Notes: a model not told the origin generated them from the sequence alone. 64,000 nucleotides of DNA from Paenibacillus kyungheensis (GCF_028606985.1 NZ_CP117416.1:4589001-4653000); one strand, 5' to 3'. Shown: positions 48,614 through 58,402, numbered from the stretch's first letter. Program-made: numbers and translations.

Positions 48614-50098
48614 TCAATTCCAATGTTGATTTGCAATATGTTTGGCAACCAGTTGACCTGATAATGTGACAATCGGTGTTCCTCCGCCAGGATGAGTCGT
48701 TCCGCCCACATACCACAATCCTTGTACATCACGACTGCGATTACCCGGACGGAAAAAAGTCTGCTTGACTGAATTGGACGAAATACCATAAATCGATCCT
48801 TGATGTGCATACGTGTCTTGCTGAATATCAGCAGGTGTATAATGCTCCCAGACAGGGCCCTGCGAGATATCTTCCAGTCCATACTGTTCCAGTAATGAAG
48901 CTATTTTATGCCCGTATGCTTGACGTTGTAGTTCCCAATCCCATTGATCTGACAAATAGGGAGCATTCGCTAAAATAAACAAATTACTGCTTTGTGGTGG
49001 AGCCATGTTTGCTTCCGAATAACCAGAATAACAGATATATAATGTTGGTAAAGCAGGCGGACGCTTTTGCCCGAAAATCGCTTGAAATTCAGGTTCGTAT
49101 TGCTCTGGAAAAAACACGGTATGATGAAGCAATTGATCATACTGACGTGGTACTCCTGCCAGTGTGACAAAACCGGATAACGAAGGTTCATAGCGATCAA
49201 TTTGCTTATTGGTCAGTGAAGGACGTTCACTTTCATCTAATAGCATTTGACTCATACTTAACACATCGCCATTAATAATCACGATCGGTGCCAGATAATC
49301 TCCTATACTACTTTCGACTCCAATCGCTTTGCCTGATTGTACCAAAATGCGTGAGACTTCTATACCTGTCCGTATTGTCACACGCAGTTCAAGCGCTAGC
49401 TTTTCTAGTCCACGTATTAACTGATATGTACCACCGCGCACTCCATATACACCAAGTTCTGCTTCTACATGACTAAGCATAGCAAAAATAGCTGGTGCTT
49501 GATAAGGTGAAGCACCAACATAAGTTGCGTACCGTCCGAATAACATCAATGTATTAGGATGTCGGAAATATTTGCGCAATAACGATTGCAATGTAGTTAA
49601 TGGATGTACACGAAGTAAGCTTTTGCCCATTGAAGGCTTTATTTTATCACGCCATGACAATAATAAAGTATTGAGAAATTGATCGTTCGCTTCAACATAC
49701 ATCTGCTTCGCTTCTGCTAGAAAGTGTGGATATTGAAGCGCATCTTCAGGGCTATACAGTGCAATCTGAGCCGCTGTCGCTTCTGCATGACGACTAAGAT
49801 CGACCACTGAACCATCTGCAAAAACATTACGTGTACGCGGTTCCAGATCATACAATTCTACATAATCTTCGATCTGTCGTCCTGCTTGTTCAAATACACT
49901 TCGGAATACATGGGGCATTGTAATCGTGCTTGGTCCACGGTCGAATTGATAACCTGCTTTTTCAATATGCTGTAATTTGCCACCAACCGTCAATTGCTTC
50001 TCTAAGATTGTCACATCATATCCACGTGAAGCTAGACCAATCGCGCACGATAATCCGCCGAATCCTGCACCGATAATCAGCGCTTTGCGATCACTCAT
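48614..50098 (-). CDS. crtP: Carotenoid terminal oxidase, CrtP/CrtNb-like
   Basis: FAD-dependent CrtN-family protein of 494 residues from the ATG at 50098, which overlaps the glycosyltransferase stop (ATGA). The N-terminal dinucleotide fold is IIGAGFGGLSCAIGLASRGY. Compared with the desaturases it resembles staphylococcal 4,4'-diaponeurosporene oxidase: FDRGPSTITMPHVF, ATYVGASPYQAPAIFAMLSHVE, SSGYV-like SLSGFVTLAGV, and the C-terminal GSIYGISSNSVKQTFF with LWYVGGTTHPGGGTPIVTLSGQ. Expected reaction: oxidation of a terminal methyl group of a C30 carotene to the aldehyde or acid. Assignment by remembered similarity. Confidence 0.82.
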   Translation of the reverse strand: MSDRKALIIGAGFGGLSCAIGLASRGYDVTILEKQLTVGGKLQHIEKAGYQFDRGPSTITMPHVFRSVFEQAGRQIEDYVELYDLEPRTRNVFADGSVVDLSRHAEATAAQIALYSPEDALQYPHFLAEAKQMYVEANDQFLNTLLLSWRDKIKPSMGKSLLRVHPLTTLQSLLRKYFRHPNTLMLFGRYATYVGASPYQAPAIFAMLSHVEAELGVYGVRGGTYQLIRGLEKLALELRVTIRTGIEVSRILVQSGKAIGVESSIGDYLAPIVIINGDVLSMSQMLLDESERPSLTNKQIDRYEPSLSGFVTLAGVPRQYDQLLHHTVFFPEQYEPEFQAIFGQKRPPALPTLYICYSGYSEANMAPPQSSNLFILANAPYLSDQWDWELQRQAYGHKIASLLEQYGLEDISQGPVWEHYTPADIQQDTYAHQGSIYGISSNSVKQTFFRPGNRSRDVQGLWYVGGTTHPGGGTPIVTLSGQLVAKHIANQHWN

Positions 50099-51297
50099 CC
50101 ATAATTCCTTCCTTTCCAATTGTAACCTGTTCCATTGGCTCCTGCACGCCATGAATCAAGCATAATGCCGATCAGACAAGCCGCACTAACAGGCATATAG
50201 ACTCCCATCCAGAAAGGCTTACCATGATAAACATCAATAATACTTTTGGTCATCATTCCGATCAATATACTTAGTAATGACCAGCCTATAAGCATCGTAT
50301 CTACAGTCACAAGACTATAGATCAATGTAAGTACGGGCAAAATAAATAACAGCCCATAATACATAGAAATACTGACTGCTAACCAGACACTACGCCCTGC
50401 ACCAACAAAAATATTTTTCTTATACCCTTCCCATACTTGGGCGGCATTACGGTACATTCGTGCAGACGTATAATGCTGTATATTTGCCAATGTTACAGGA
50501 TCTCCGATCCGCTTAACAGCACGAGCCAATTCCATATCTTCTACAATCTGATTATAAATGCCTTCATGCCCACCTGAACGAGCATAACTATGCGGATGGA
50601 TCATTAACCACGCTCCGGTCACTGCCAAAAACAACGGACTACGACTACGACGAACCATCATAATAGGCAAATGATAAGCTATCACAAAAGACATCATAGG
50701 TACGACTATTCGTTCTAACCATGTCTCTGTCTCCATACGTGGAAATCCACTGATAAGACCTTTTCCCTGAGAACGAGCCGTTACCATTGCTGCTTCTAAT
50801 CCTTCTACTTCTAATCGCACATCAGCATCAATAAATAACCACCAATCCCCTTGAGCATGTTGGACTAATTGATGACAAGCATACGATTTGCCCATCCATC
50901 CTTCAGGTAAAGGGTCACTATGAAAAAGCCGTACTCGCTGATCTTGCTGCATTACTTTCTCAATCTCAGCGACTGTACGGTCTTCTGAATGATCATTCAT
51001 CACTAATATTTCAATCTCTATCGAATCGGTACGACAGTTCAATATAGATAACACACATTCACGAATATTAATCTCTTCATTGCGCGCTGGCACCATAATA
51101 GATAACAGAGGCTTGGCATGAGGATTCGTTGAACGATACATATCTGCTGGTGAATGATCTGTAGAAGCAGAAGGGCGATAATAACTGCTTTTATTAGATA
51201 ACGATGTGCCTAATCTAGGCATACGAGAAAGATTCCAAATCGTAAATACAAGCTGAATCAAAAGCCAGAACGCGATGATCTGTAGTATCCACAGCAT
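50095..51297 (-). CDS. crtQ: Carotenoid glycosyltransferase, CrtQ-like (family 2)
   Basis: 400-residue membrane-bound GT-A enzyme: N-terminal helix (IIAFWLLIQLVFTIW), catalytic core starting at LLSIMVPARNEEINIRECV with NDHSEDRT and the DXD-like FIDADVRLEVEG, the acceptor region (GGHEGIYNQIVEDMELARAVK), and C-terminal helices. This is the pattern of 4,4'-diaponeurosporenoate glycosyltransferase of staphyloxanthin synthesis. Four bases after the acyltransferase stop and overlapping the crtP-like gene. Confidence 0.82.
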   Translation of the reverse strand: MLWILQIIAFWLLIQLVFTIWNLSRMPRLGTSLSNKSSYYRPSASTDHSPADMYRSTNPHAKPLLSIMVPARNEEINIRECVLSILNCRTDSIEIEILVMNDHSEDRTVAEIEKVMQQDQRVRLFHSDPLPEGWMGKSYACHQLVQHAQGDWWLFIDADVRLEVEGLEAAMVTARSQGKGLISGFPRMETETWLERIVVPMMSFVIAYHLPIMMVRRSRSPLFLAVTGAWLMIHPHSYARSGGHEGIYNQIVEDMELARAVKRIGDPVTLANIQHYTSARMYRNAAQVWEGYKKNIFVGAGRSVWLAVSISMYYGLLFILPVLTLIYSLVTVDTMLIGWSLLSILIGMMTKSIIDVYHGKPFWMGVYMPVSAACLIGIMLDSWRAGANGTGYNWKGRNYG

Positions 51298-51301
51298 GAT
51301 T

Positions 51302-52039
51302 TCACCTTTTTCTTATTTTGCGATATTGATCGAACTTTTCGTCTGTGGTGCGTTTAGGTGGAATAAGGTGAATTTCTTCAGATAAATAGCCATCTTTGGA
51401 CAATAGTAATTGTTGACGCTGTTGATCCAGTTGAGCGGTCAGGATCGTCTCTAGCATTTCTGCACAATCATTAGAACCGATCTGTTTCCAGTTACGGATC
51501 ACCGGTTCGCCAATTCGCAAAGAGGCTTGCAGACGAGCTTGTTGATACAGCCCATAATGTAGCGTCACTGGAATCACAGCAGTCTCCGGTGGGACTTGGC
51601 GCAATAATAATCCAATCCCCGGACGAAAAATCAATGGACGTGTCTCCAAATGACGAAGTTCTCCTTGTGGGAACAACCATATTCGCTTGCTTTGTGCAAG
51701 CAAACCAGCAGCATAACGCATACTTTGGCGAACATCACCGGGACTGTCTTTTTGGATTGAAAATGCGCCTACTTTGCGAAAAAAATCATATCGCTTCAAT
51801 TGTCGCTCTTCCATCATCATATAATGATCACCGATTGATGTACGATTACACGCATGATAGACAAGTAATCCATCCCACCATGAACTATGATTCATAATAT
51901 AAATAACCGATTGCTCAGGTGGCAAAGCATCAAACGAACCGGTCATCGTAAATGAATGGAACTGACGCCGAATCAGATACCATTCGTTATACTTGCGAAA
52001 TACCATTTGAAAAGAAGAAGATTTACCTGCGGGTATCAT
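51302..52039 (-). CDS. Carotenoid-operon acyltransferase (1-acylglycerol-phosphate acyltransferase fold)
   Basis: 245 residues with the PlsC-type motifs NHSSWWDG (catalytic His and Asp) and LFPQGELR. No long hydrophobic core. By position it should acylate the sugar of the glycosylated carotenoid, the role played by CrtO in staphyloxanthin synthesis, but the substrate is inferred from context. It overlaps the DUF422 gene by 17 bases. Confidence 0.8.
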   Translation of the reverse strand: MIPAGKSSSFQMVFRKYNEWYLIRRQFHSFTMTGSFDALPPEQSVIYIMNHSSWWDGLLVYHACNRTSIGDHYMMMEERQLKRYDFFRKVGAFSIQKDSPGDVRQSMRYAAGLLAQSKRIWLFPQGELRHLETRPLIFRPGIGLLLRQVPPETAVIPVTLHYGLYQQARLQASLRIGEPVIRNWKQIGSNDCAEMLETILTAQLDQQRQQLLLSKDGYLSEEIHLIPPKRTTDEKFDQYRKIRKR

Positions 52040-52817
52040 AACGATAATTCCCTTCTGCCAATAATATACCGATCAATGCAACGATCATTGAACCGCCAAT
52101 ATCAGCTTGCCAAGCTAGCAAACCGAACAATAACAACATTCCTTGATACAGAAAAGTCGCATGACGCAAAATTCGTACGGTCAGTATCAATCGCGGTAAC
52201 ACCATCGACAACACACCACCTACAACGAACCATGCAACAAAATTACTCCACGGTACACCGTAAAATCCGCCTGTTTGTTCCCAGTGCCAGAATCCACGTG
52301 CATGTGCTACTGGATCAAGAACAAGATCCAGTACAATAATCCAGACCCCTACTTTGCAAGCACGCACTAATAGATAGCTACCTTTATTCGATAGAGCGGA
52401 AGTATGAGCAGATGCGTGCTTGGCAGAACTGCTTAACAATACGCCTCCTGCTACAACACCAATCCATGCAAATCCTAGCGTCCAAGGTACACCATATATA
52501 AGAGCGCCTAGAAGCGATGTATACTCGTATTCTCCAAATGGCCAACCACTATGTACTCCAATCCACTCTAATGCCATACCACCGAACCAGATGATCACGC
52601 CAGATAGGATAAGGCGTGACCACAGAGGTGTAGTCGAACTACTGACTGACTGGTCGGACATCCCTTTATAAAGTTCTGCCCTATAGATTAAATAGAGCGC
52701 ATATAATGCATAAAAGACGAGAAAAAGTCCATTTGAAAAATCTAATACTTTTGGTACGTCTACTGTTAATAGCAACACAGCTCCGATACCATACCAGATC
52801 CAAAATAACCATCCCAT
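52023..52817 (-). CDS. DUF422 carotenoid biosynthesis membrane protein
   Basis: Start taken as the ATG at 52817 (264 residues), two bases after the crtM stop (TAATATG); an ATG at 52862 inside crtM is possible but has no better site. Seven or so membrane helices with the family phrases FGGMALEWIGVHSGWPFGEYEY, YGVPWTLGFAWIGV and LDLVLDPVAHARGFWHWEQ-type (PF04240, Caroten_synth). Relatives include CruF hydratases acting on carotenoid end groups; in Bacillales C30 operons the role is not settled. Start uncertain. Confidence 0.8.
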   Translation of the reverse strand: MGWLFWIWYGIGAVLLLTVDVPKVLDFSNGLFLVFYALYALYLIYRAELYKGMSDQSVSSSTTPLWSRLILSGVIIWFGGMALEWIGVHSGWPFGEYEYTSLLGALIYGVPWTLGFAWIGVVAGGVLLSSSAKHASAHTSALSNKGSYLLVRACKVGVWIIVLDLVLDPVAHARGFWHWEQTGGFYGVPWSNFVAWFVVGGVLSMVLPRLILTVRILRHATFLYQGMLLLFGLLAWQADIGGSMIVALIGILLAEGNYRYDTRR

Positions 52818-52818
52818 A

Positions 52819-53700
52819 TTAAGAAACCACTGATCGCTTGAGCATCTCTGTCGTAAATCCATGTCTCATTGCAATCCCGATTAACATATCACGCTTTTGT
52901 TCATCTGTAACATACGCACGTTGAGTGAATACATCGTATTTATTTTCCACAATAACATCCATAATACCGGCATAAAAAGTCGCTGCTAACTCGACAGTAA
53001 ATGCGCTGGTCTGAGGATAAGCTGCCAGATCGCCAAGACCGGTTGCAAACCATTGCTCTGCCAAAAAGCGCAATTCATCCATCAAAGCACGAAAACGATC
53101 ATCGATCACACCTGCTTCAAGTTCCTCTTCTGTGTAATGATGACGTTGTAACAATTCAAGCGGAATATAACGTCTACCCCGTCTGCCGTCTTCCCCGATA
53201 TCACGCATAATATTGACAATCTGCATTCCTTTGCCAAGTGCGATACCAGAATGACGAATCTCCTCGCTATGTTCACCTTTGAGCACAGGCAATAACATCT
53301 CGCCTACTGTTCCTGCTACCAGATAACAATAATGCTCTAATTCACGCATTGTAGAATAGCGGGTAAATGTTAGGTCATACGTTTGACCATCCATTTGACG
53401 ACGAAACGGTTCTTTGGATAATCCGGGAAACTCACTAAATAACCAACGCAAAGAAGGCCAAATAAAGTGTCCTTCTGCTGACTCTAGCTTATTGAATAAA
53501 GCTTGCAGTTCGTGAATACTGTATAACGATTGTTCAGGTTCGTCTACACTATCATCAATCATTCGACAAAAAGCATAAATCACATGAACAGCTTCTTTTT
53601 GCGGACTTGGGAGCCAGCTAAATGCGTAATAAAACGATGACGATCCATGACGAATCATTTCCTCACAATTTTGCAAATCAGCCTTTCGGATGGATTTCAA
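52819..53700 (-). CDS. crtM: Dehydrosqualene (diapophytoene) synthase
   Basis: Head-to-head condensation of two farnesyl diphosphates to the C30 carotenoid backbone. 293 residues. The two Asp-rich motifs are present: DDSVDE at 49-54 and RDIGEDGRRGR around 166-176. The C30 (CrtM) rather than C40 (CrtB) call rests on the companion crtN/crtP-type genes and is an inference. Its ATG overlaps the stop of crtN (ATGA). Confidence 0.9.
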   Translation of the reverse strand: MKSIRKADLQNCEEMIRHGSSSFYYAFSWLPSPQKEAVHVIYAFCRMIDDSVDEPEQSLYSIHELQALFNKLESAEGHFIWPSLRWLFSEFPGLSKEPFRRQMDGQTYDLTFTRYSTMRELEHYCYLVAGTVGEMLLPVLKGEHSEEIRHSGIALGKGMQIVNIMRDIGEDGRRGRRYIPLELLQRHHYTEEELEAGVIDDRFRALMDELRFLAEQWFATGLGDLAAYPQTSAFTVELAATFYAGIMDVIVENKYDVFTQRAYVTDEQKRDMLIGIAMRHGFTTEMLKRSVVS

Positions 53701-55160
53701 ATTCCCAACTCCTTTAACATTTGATGTGCAGCCATCCTTGCTCCTTGCATAACAATCGGTACGCCGCCGCCCGGATGAACCGAAGCGCCTGCTGCATACA
53801 ATCCTCGAATATGTGGAAAAGGCTTGGGCTGTGGACGATATACACCGGACTGTCCAATGACTGGAGCAATCCCAAAACTTCCGCCTCCATACAATCCGCT
53901 ACGCAGTGCATCTGCGGGTGTACGTACTTTGGTCCATTTGATAGAAGAACGAAGCTCTGGAAATCCACGCCGTTCTGCTGCTTCTAATACATGCTCAACA
54001 AGACGAGGTATATCTCGTTCCCAATCTATTCCCGCTTCATCTGTCACCGGAATCAAAAAGTACAATACACTTTGTCCTTCTGCCGCTGCATCTGGATCAA
54101 CAGCTACCGGATTAAATACATAAAAAGCCGGATCTTCTGGCAACTGTCGCTGACTAAACGCTTGTCTAAGACTATCATTGAGACTTGGTGGTAAAAAGAA
54201 TTGATGGGTTAGCATATCATCCCATCTACGATTGGTTCCCGCATAGATCAATACACAACCAGAAGACGGTTGGTACGGTGTACGACGGGGTTTGGTCAGT
54301 TCTTTGTCCATTAATGCTGAAATATTAGGGAAGTCTCCATTATACAGTACTGCATCGAAATGGTGTCGTTCTCCATCAACTTGAACACCCAGACAGACTC
54401 CATTCTGAATTTCTAGCTTTTCTACAGTGCGGTTCAATTGAATCTCAATCCCACGCTCTGCCAATTCTTGCGCCAGAATCTCAGGTAATCTACCGTATCC
54501 ACCTTTGATCATCCATATGCCAAAAGCATGTTCAGCATAAGGAAGCATCGTATACAGTCCCGGTGATTTTTCAGGAATACCGCCAATATACAGACTTTGT
54601 AAGGAATAAGCTTCACGCAATTGATTATTTTTGAAATACAATCCAGCAGCGCTACTTAGATTGCGGTAAGCACGCAGATTAAGCATTAACGATAAATTGT
54701 CCGGTGTGAAAAAATGTTTCCAGTTCGGAAAATCACGTTCTAGAAATGAAGCTTGTCCTCTAGCAAACAATGGACTCATCTCGCGCATAAAGCGACTGAA
54801 ATTAGCTCCTTGTCCTGGAAAAACGCGCTCTACTTCTTCTGCCTGAATCTCGGACTTACGGTGTTTGGTGAGTACTTTGCCATCTGGATAATGAACACGA
54901 TAAAGTGGATCACATTCAATCAATGGAATTTTATCACGAGATACACCTGCTTCTTCCATAATACCATGAAGCATTTCAGGTAGCAGTACAATTGTTGGCC
55001 CTTGATCGATCCGTTCGTCACCTTCGTATTCAAAAGCAATCCGACCGCCTACAGTACTACTTTTTTCAAATATCGTTACTTTCACACCTTGCTTACTAAG
55101 CAGCAAAGCCGTTGTTAAGCCACCTATACCACTGCCTACTATCGCTACATGACGCTTCAT
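53697..55160 (-). CDS. crtN: Diapophytoene desaturase, CrtN-like
   Basis: FAD-dependent desaturase of 487 residues. N-terminal FAD site AIVGSGIGGLTTALLLSKQG. It resembles staphylococcal CrtN in RIDQGPTIVLLPEMLHG, LQSLYIGGIPEKSPGLYTMLPYAE and the C-terminal GLYAAGASVHPGGGVPIVMQ. Expected to introduce the successive double bonds of diaponeurosporene or diapolycopene. It overlaps both neighbours by four bases (ATGA at each junction). Confidence 0.85.
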   Translation of the reverse strand: MKRHVAIVGSGIGGLTTALLLSKQGVKVTIFEKSSTVGGRIAFEYEGDERIDQGPTIVLLPEMLHGIMEEAGVSRDKIPLIECDPLYRVHYPDGKVLTKHRKSEIQAEEVERVFPGQGANFSRFMREMSPLFARGQASFLERDFPNWKHFFTPDNLSLMLNLRAYRNLSSAAGLYFKNNQLREAYSLQSLYIGGIPEKSPGLYTMLPYAEHAFGIWMIKGGYGRLPEILAQELAERGIEIQLNRTVEKLEIQNGVCLGVQVDGERHHFDAVLYNGDFPNISALMDKELTKPRRTPYQPSSGCVLIYAGTNRRWDDMLTHQFFLPPSLNDSLRQAFSQRQLPEDPAFYVFNPVAVDPDAAAEGQSVLYFLIPVTDEAGIDWERDIPRLVEHVLEAAERRGFPELRSSIKWTKVRTPADALRSGLYGGGSFGIAPVIGQSGVYRPQPKPFPHIRGLYAAGASVHPGGGVPIVMQGARMAAHQMLKELGI

Positions 55161-56707
55161 GAATGAGTAACCTCGGTCATTACTTGATCGGCATGAATAT
55201 CATCTGTGATAACGATGCCATCTTGCTTGAAGATCATACTGGTACTGATACGCGCAGATTCGAAAATAGTCGGTAAGCCACTACCCGGATGAGTTCCGCC
55301 GCCGACCAACCATACACCGTCTAATTCTTCAAAACGATTATGCGGACGGAATGTCATCATCTGATCCAAATGATGGGTCAGATTAAACGTAGCCCCTTGA
55401 TATACATCTAACTGCTGTTCCCAATCTAGCGGTGTGAAAAAGCTCAGCTCTTCGATCCGTTCGCGCAAGTCCGCTAATTGTGGAATCATTTCTGCCCGAG
55501 ATAACATCTGTTCTTTCACCTGTTCACGCTTATCTTCCCAATCGGTCTCACCAGTTAAGTTCGGTGTTGGCATCAAAATATATAATGCTGATTTGCCAGC
55601 AGGAGCTAATGTAGGATCAAGTACTGATGGGTTATGAACATAGATCGATGGATCTTCAGACAATGTTTTTTGCTTCATAATCTCATCCACATTGCGATGA
55701 TAATCTTCCGAGAAATGAACTGAATGATGTGGTAAATCTACAGCTCCATCAACACCTAGATAAAGCATAGCCGCAGAACAAGAATACTTTTTAGCTGCTA
55801 ACTTATCTGGAGCATATTTCTGCAATACACCGGGTGCAAATAACTGATTCATCGCTGTCGAAAAATCAGCATTGATCACGATATGATCTGCATATACAGT
55901 CTCCCCGTTGTCCAGTACAACCCCCTTGGCTGTACGTCCTTCGGTAATTACTTGCTTCACGCCTATACCTGTATGTACGTGACCTCCATGCTCAGAGATT
56001 ACCTTAGCCATACTTTCGAATATAGCGTTAATTCCGCCTTTGGGATGAAATAGCCCGTAACGATGTTCTAAATACGACAATATCGTAAATGTACCCGGAC
56101 AATCCCAAGCCGACATGCCTAAATACTTCGCTTGAAAAGCAAAAGACATTTTTAAGCGCTCGTCTTTGAAATATTTGGATAACCGTCCATATACCGTATC
56201 ATTGAGATGAAGCTTCGGTAAAGCACGAAAAACATCTGCACGCATATAGTCGGTCAGATTGGAAAAAGGTCTGCGCAGTAGTGGCATGACTTTTTCCAGC
56301 TTCACATCTTCTTCTTCCAGATAACGATAATACCCTGCTTCATCACCGGGGAAAAGTGTCGCTATCTGCGCTGCCGTATCTTCACGATCACGAGAAGGTT
56401 GGAATACTGTATCACCAAAATGCAAGCTGTACATCGGTGTTAATTCTTGCATTTCTACGTAATCATATAATGAACGTTTGGCTACGCTGAATAACTCTTC
56501 AATCAAATGAGGCATCATTAAAAATGTTGCTCCACGATCAAAACGATACTCCCCCAACGTCAATTGCGAAGACCGCCCTCCAACAACAGATTGTTTCTCG
56601 TACATATTCACTTCATATCCCTGACTAGCAAGTAACATTCCTGCTGCAAGTCCACCCGGGCCTGCTCCAATAACAATTGCTTTTCGATTTGAATGATTGG
56701 CTTTCAT
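55157..56707 (-). CDS. CrtI/CrtN-family phytoene desaturase (third paralogue)
   Basis: First gene of the carotenoid operon: 516 residues from the ATG at 56707, six bases after AAAGGGG. FAD motif VIGAGPGGLAAGMLLASQGY; FDRGATFLMMPHLIEELF; QAKYLGMSAWDCPGTFTILS; and WLVGGGTHPGSGLPTIFESA at the C-terminus. This is the type annotated as phytoene desaturase (CrtI or CrtNc) in Bacillus megaterium and relatives, distinct from the CrtN and CrtP types in the same operon. Whether it desaturates or oxidises the backbone is unknown. Confidence 0.83.
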   Translation of the reverse strand: MKANHSNRKAIVIGAGPGGLAAGMLLASQGYEVNMYEKQSVVGGRSSQLTLGEYRFDRGATFLMMPHLIEELFSVAKRSLYDYVEMQELTPMYSLHFGDTVFQPSRDREDTAAQIATLFPGDEAGYYRYLEEEDVKLEKVMPLLRRPFSNLTDYMRADVFRALPKLHLNDTVYGRLSKYFKDERLKMSFAFQAKYLGMSAWDCPGTFTILSYLEHRYGLFHPKGGINAIFESMAKVISEHGGHVHTGIGVKQVITEGRTAKGVVLDNGETVYADHIVINADFSTAMNQLFAPGVLQKYAPDKLAAKKYSCSAAMLYLGVDGAVDLPHHSVHFSEDYHRNVDEIMKQKTLSEDPSIYVHNPSVLDPTLAPAGKSALYILMPTPNLTGETDWEDKREQVKEQMLSRAEMIPQLADLRERIEELSFFTPLDWEQQLDVYQGATFNLTHHLDQMMTFRPHNRFEELDGVWLVGGGTHPGSGLPTIFESARISTSMIFKQDGIVITDDIHADQVMTEVTHS

Positions 56708-56776
56708 CACAGTCCCCTTTGTTAAAATGAATTTCATAAGTACATTAAGTTGTATAAATTCTTTTACTATAATTAA

Positions 56777-56805
56777 TATATAAACTTCCGAACCCCTGTT
56801 TGCAA
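56777..56805 (-). promoter_or_regulatory. Candidate promoter of the carotenoid operon
   Basis: Minus-strand TTGCAA (56800-56805), 17 bases, TATATA (56777-56782), about 70 bases before the first ATG. No clear sigma-B motif was seen. Confidence 0.5.
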
Positions 56806-56890
56806 CTAAACCTGCGTCAAAATTAATGTTTTGTTGTTAATGAATAGGTGGAAGTGTATGAATTGCGCTTTCGGAAGGGGATCAAAAGAG

Positions 56891-58402
56891 ATGAGTTCTT
56901 TTTCAAATAATAAATCACCGATTCATGCTGCACAGCGTAAATCATCCCGTCGATTTCAACGTTCCCATTGGGTTCGTTATGTCCTCGGACTACTGATAGT
57001 CTGGCTTATCGCCGTTATGATCTATCAGACAAATAAACCGTTACCTCCCGGGGTATCATATGAGAGTCCTCTTTATACTGTCGATCATGTTAACTTTTAT
57101 TATGATCTGACCTATCCTGCACCCGGAACAGGAGATCGATTTACACAAAAACGACAAATTTATGACAGAATACTTAAAATGATCGATTCCGCTCAACAAT
57201 ATGTGATTATTGATATATTCTTATTTAACGATTATGTACATAAAGGGCAAAAGTATCCTAAATTGAGTGAAGGATTAGCTGATAAATTAATTGAACGCAA
57301 AAAAGCAGTGCCTGATCTCAAAGTGGTGTTTATTACAGATGAAGTGAATACCAATTATAATTCTGGACCCAATGGGTTACTGGAAAAGCTTAAACAGAAT
57401 GGTATTGATGTCGTGCTGACAGATGTTGATCCATTGCGCGATTCGACTCCGGTATACTCGGCGATCTGGCGTACCTTTTTCCAATGGTTCGGACAAGCAG
57501 GCAAAGGCTGGGTTCCGAATATGATGGCTACCGATGGTCCTGATGTCACGTTCCGTTCGTATCTGAAACTGATTAATGTCAAAGCCAATCATCGTAAAGT
57601 GGTCGCTACTGAAAATAGTGCACTTGTCTCAACAGGTAATGTGCATGATGCGAGTGCTTATCATTCCAATGTTGCTTTTGAAGTGCAAGGGCCGATTATC
57701 GGTGATATTTTAAAATCCGAACAAGCGGTTATTGATCTATCTGGCAGTTCAGTGCAATTGCCTACGTATAAAGAACCTGCAAGTAATGCGACAAAACCTA
57801 AAGGAGAAATTCAGCTTCGTTATATTACTGAAGGTAAAGTGTTTGATCGCTTGCTTGAAGCGATTGATGATACGAAGCAAGGCGATACACTCTGGATGGG
57901 AATGTTCTACCTGGCGGATAAAGATGTCACCAGCAGACTGATGGAAGCATCCAAACGCGGTGTCAAAATCCAACTGATTCTCGATCCGAACCAGAACGCT
58001 TTTGGACAGGATAAAATCGGTATCCCGAATCGTCCTGTAGCTGCTGAACTCAAAAATGCTTCAAGCGGCAAAATCGATGTACGCTGGTATAACACAACGG
58101 ATGAGCAGTACCATACCAAAATGATGTATATCGATAAAGCATCAGGTAATGATCTGATTATCGGTGGTTCTTCTAACTTTACGCCGCGTAATCTTAAAGA
58201 TTATAATCTGGAAAATGATTTCTGGATCTCTGCACCGGGCGATAATAAGTTAATGACCAGTGTTAACAAATACTTTACGATGCTGTGGAATAATAAAGGA
58301 GAAGAATATACATTGCCGTTAAGCGCCTATCAAGAAGATAGCACATGGCTGAAAGATATCGCTTATCGTCTGCAATTAATTCTAGGATTCACAACATTCT
58401 AA
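56891..58402 (+). CDS. Membrane-anchored phospholipase D-family protein
   Basis: Start taken at the ATG at 56891 (503 residues), ten bases after GGAAGGGG; another ATG at 56858 with AGGTGG at six bases is equally possible and adds 11 residues. One membrane helix (about VRYVLGLLIVWLIAVMIYQ) puts the catalytic part outside. Two HKD-type motifs: the first, NHRKVVATENSALVSTGN, has Glu where Asp is usual; the second, YHTKMMYIDKASGND...GGSSN, is canonical. It resembles cardiolipin-synthase-like PLD proteins, but the substrate is unknown. Divergent from the carotenoid operon. Confidence 0.8.
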   Translation: MSSFSNNKSPIHAAQRKSSRRFQRSHWVRYVLGLLIVWLIAVMIYQTNKPLPPGVSYESPLYTVDHVNFYYDLTYPAPGTGDRFTQKRQIYDRILKMIDSAQQYVIIDIFLFNDYVHKGQKYPKLSEGLADKLIERKKAVPDLKVVFITDEVNTNYNSGPNGLLEKLKQNGIDVVLTDVDPLRDSTPVYSAIWRTFFQWFGQAGKGWVPNMMATDGPDVTFRSYLKLINVKANHRKVVATENSALVSTGNVHDASAYHSNVAFEVQGPIIGDILKSEQAVIDLSGSSVQLPTYKEPASNATKPKGEIQLRYITEGKVFDRLLEAIDDTKQGDTLWMGMFYLADKDVTSRLMEASKRGVKIQLILDPNQNAFGQDKIGIPNRPVAAELKNASSGKIDVRWYNTTDEQYHTKMMYIDKASGNDLIIGGSSNFTPRNLKDYNLENDFWISAPGDNKLMTSVNKYFTMLWNNKGEEYTLPLSAYQEDSTWLKDIAYRLQLILGFTTF

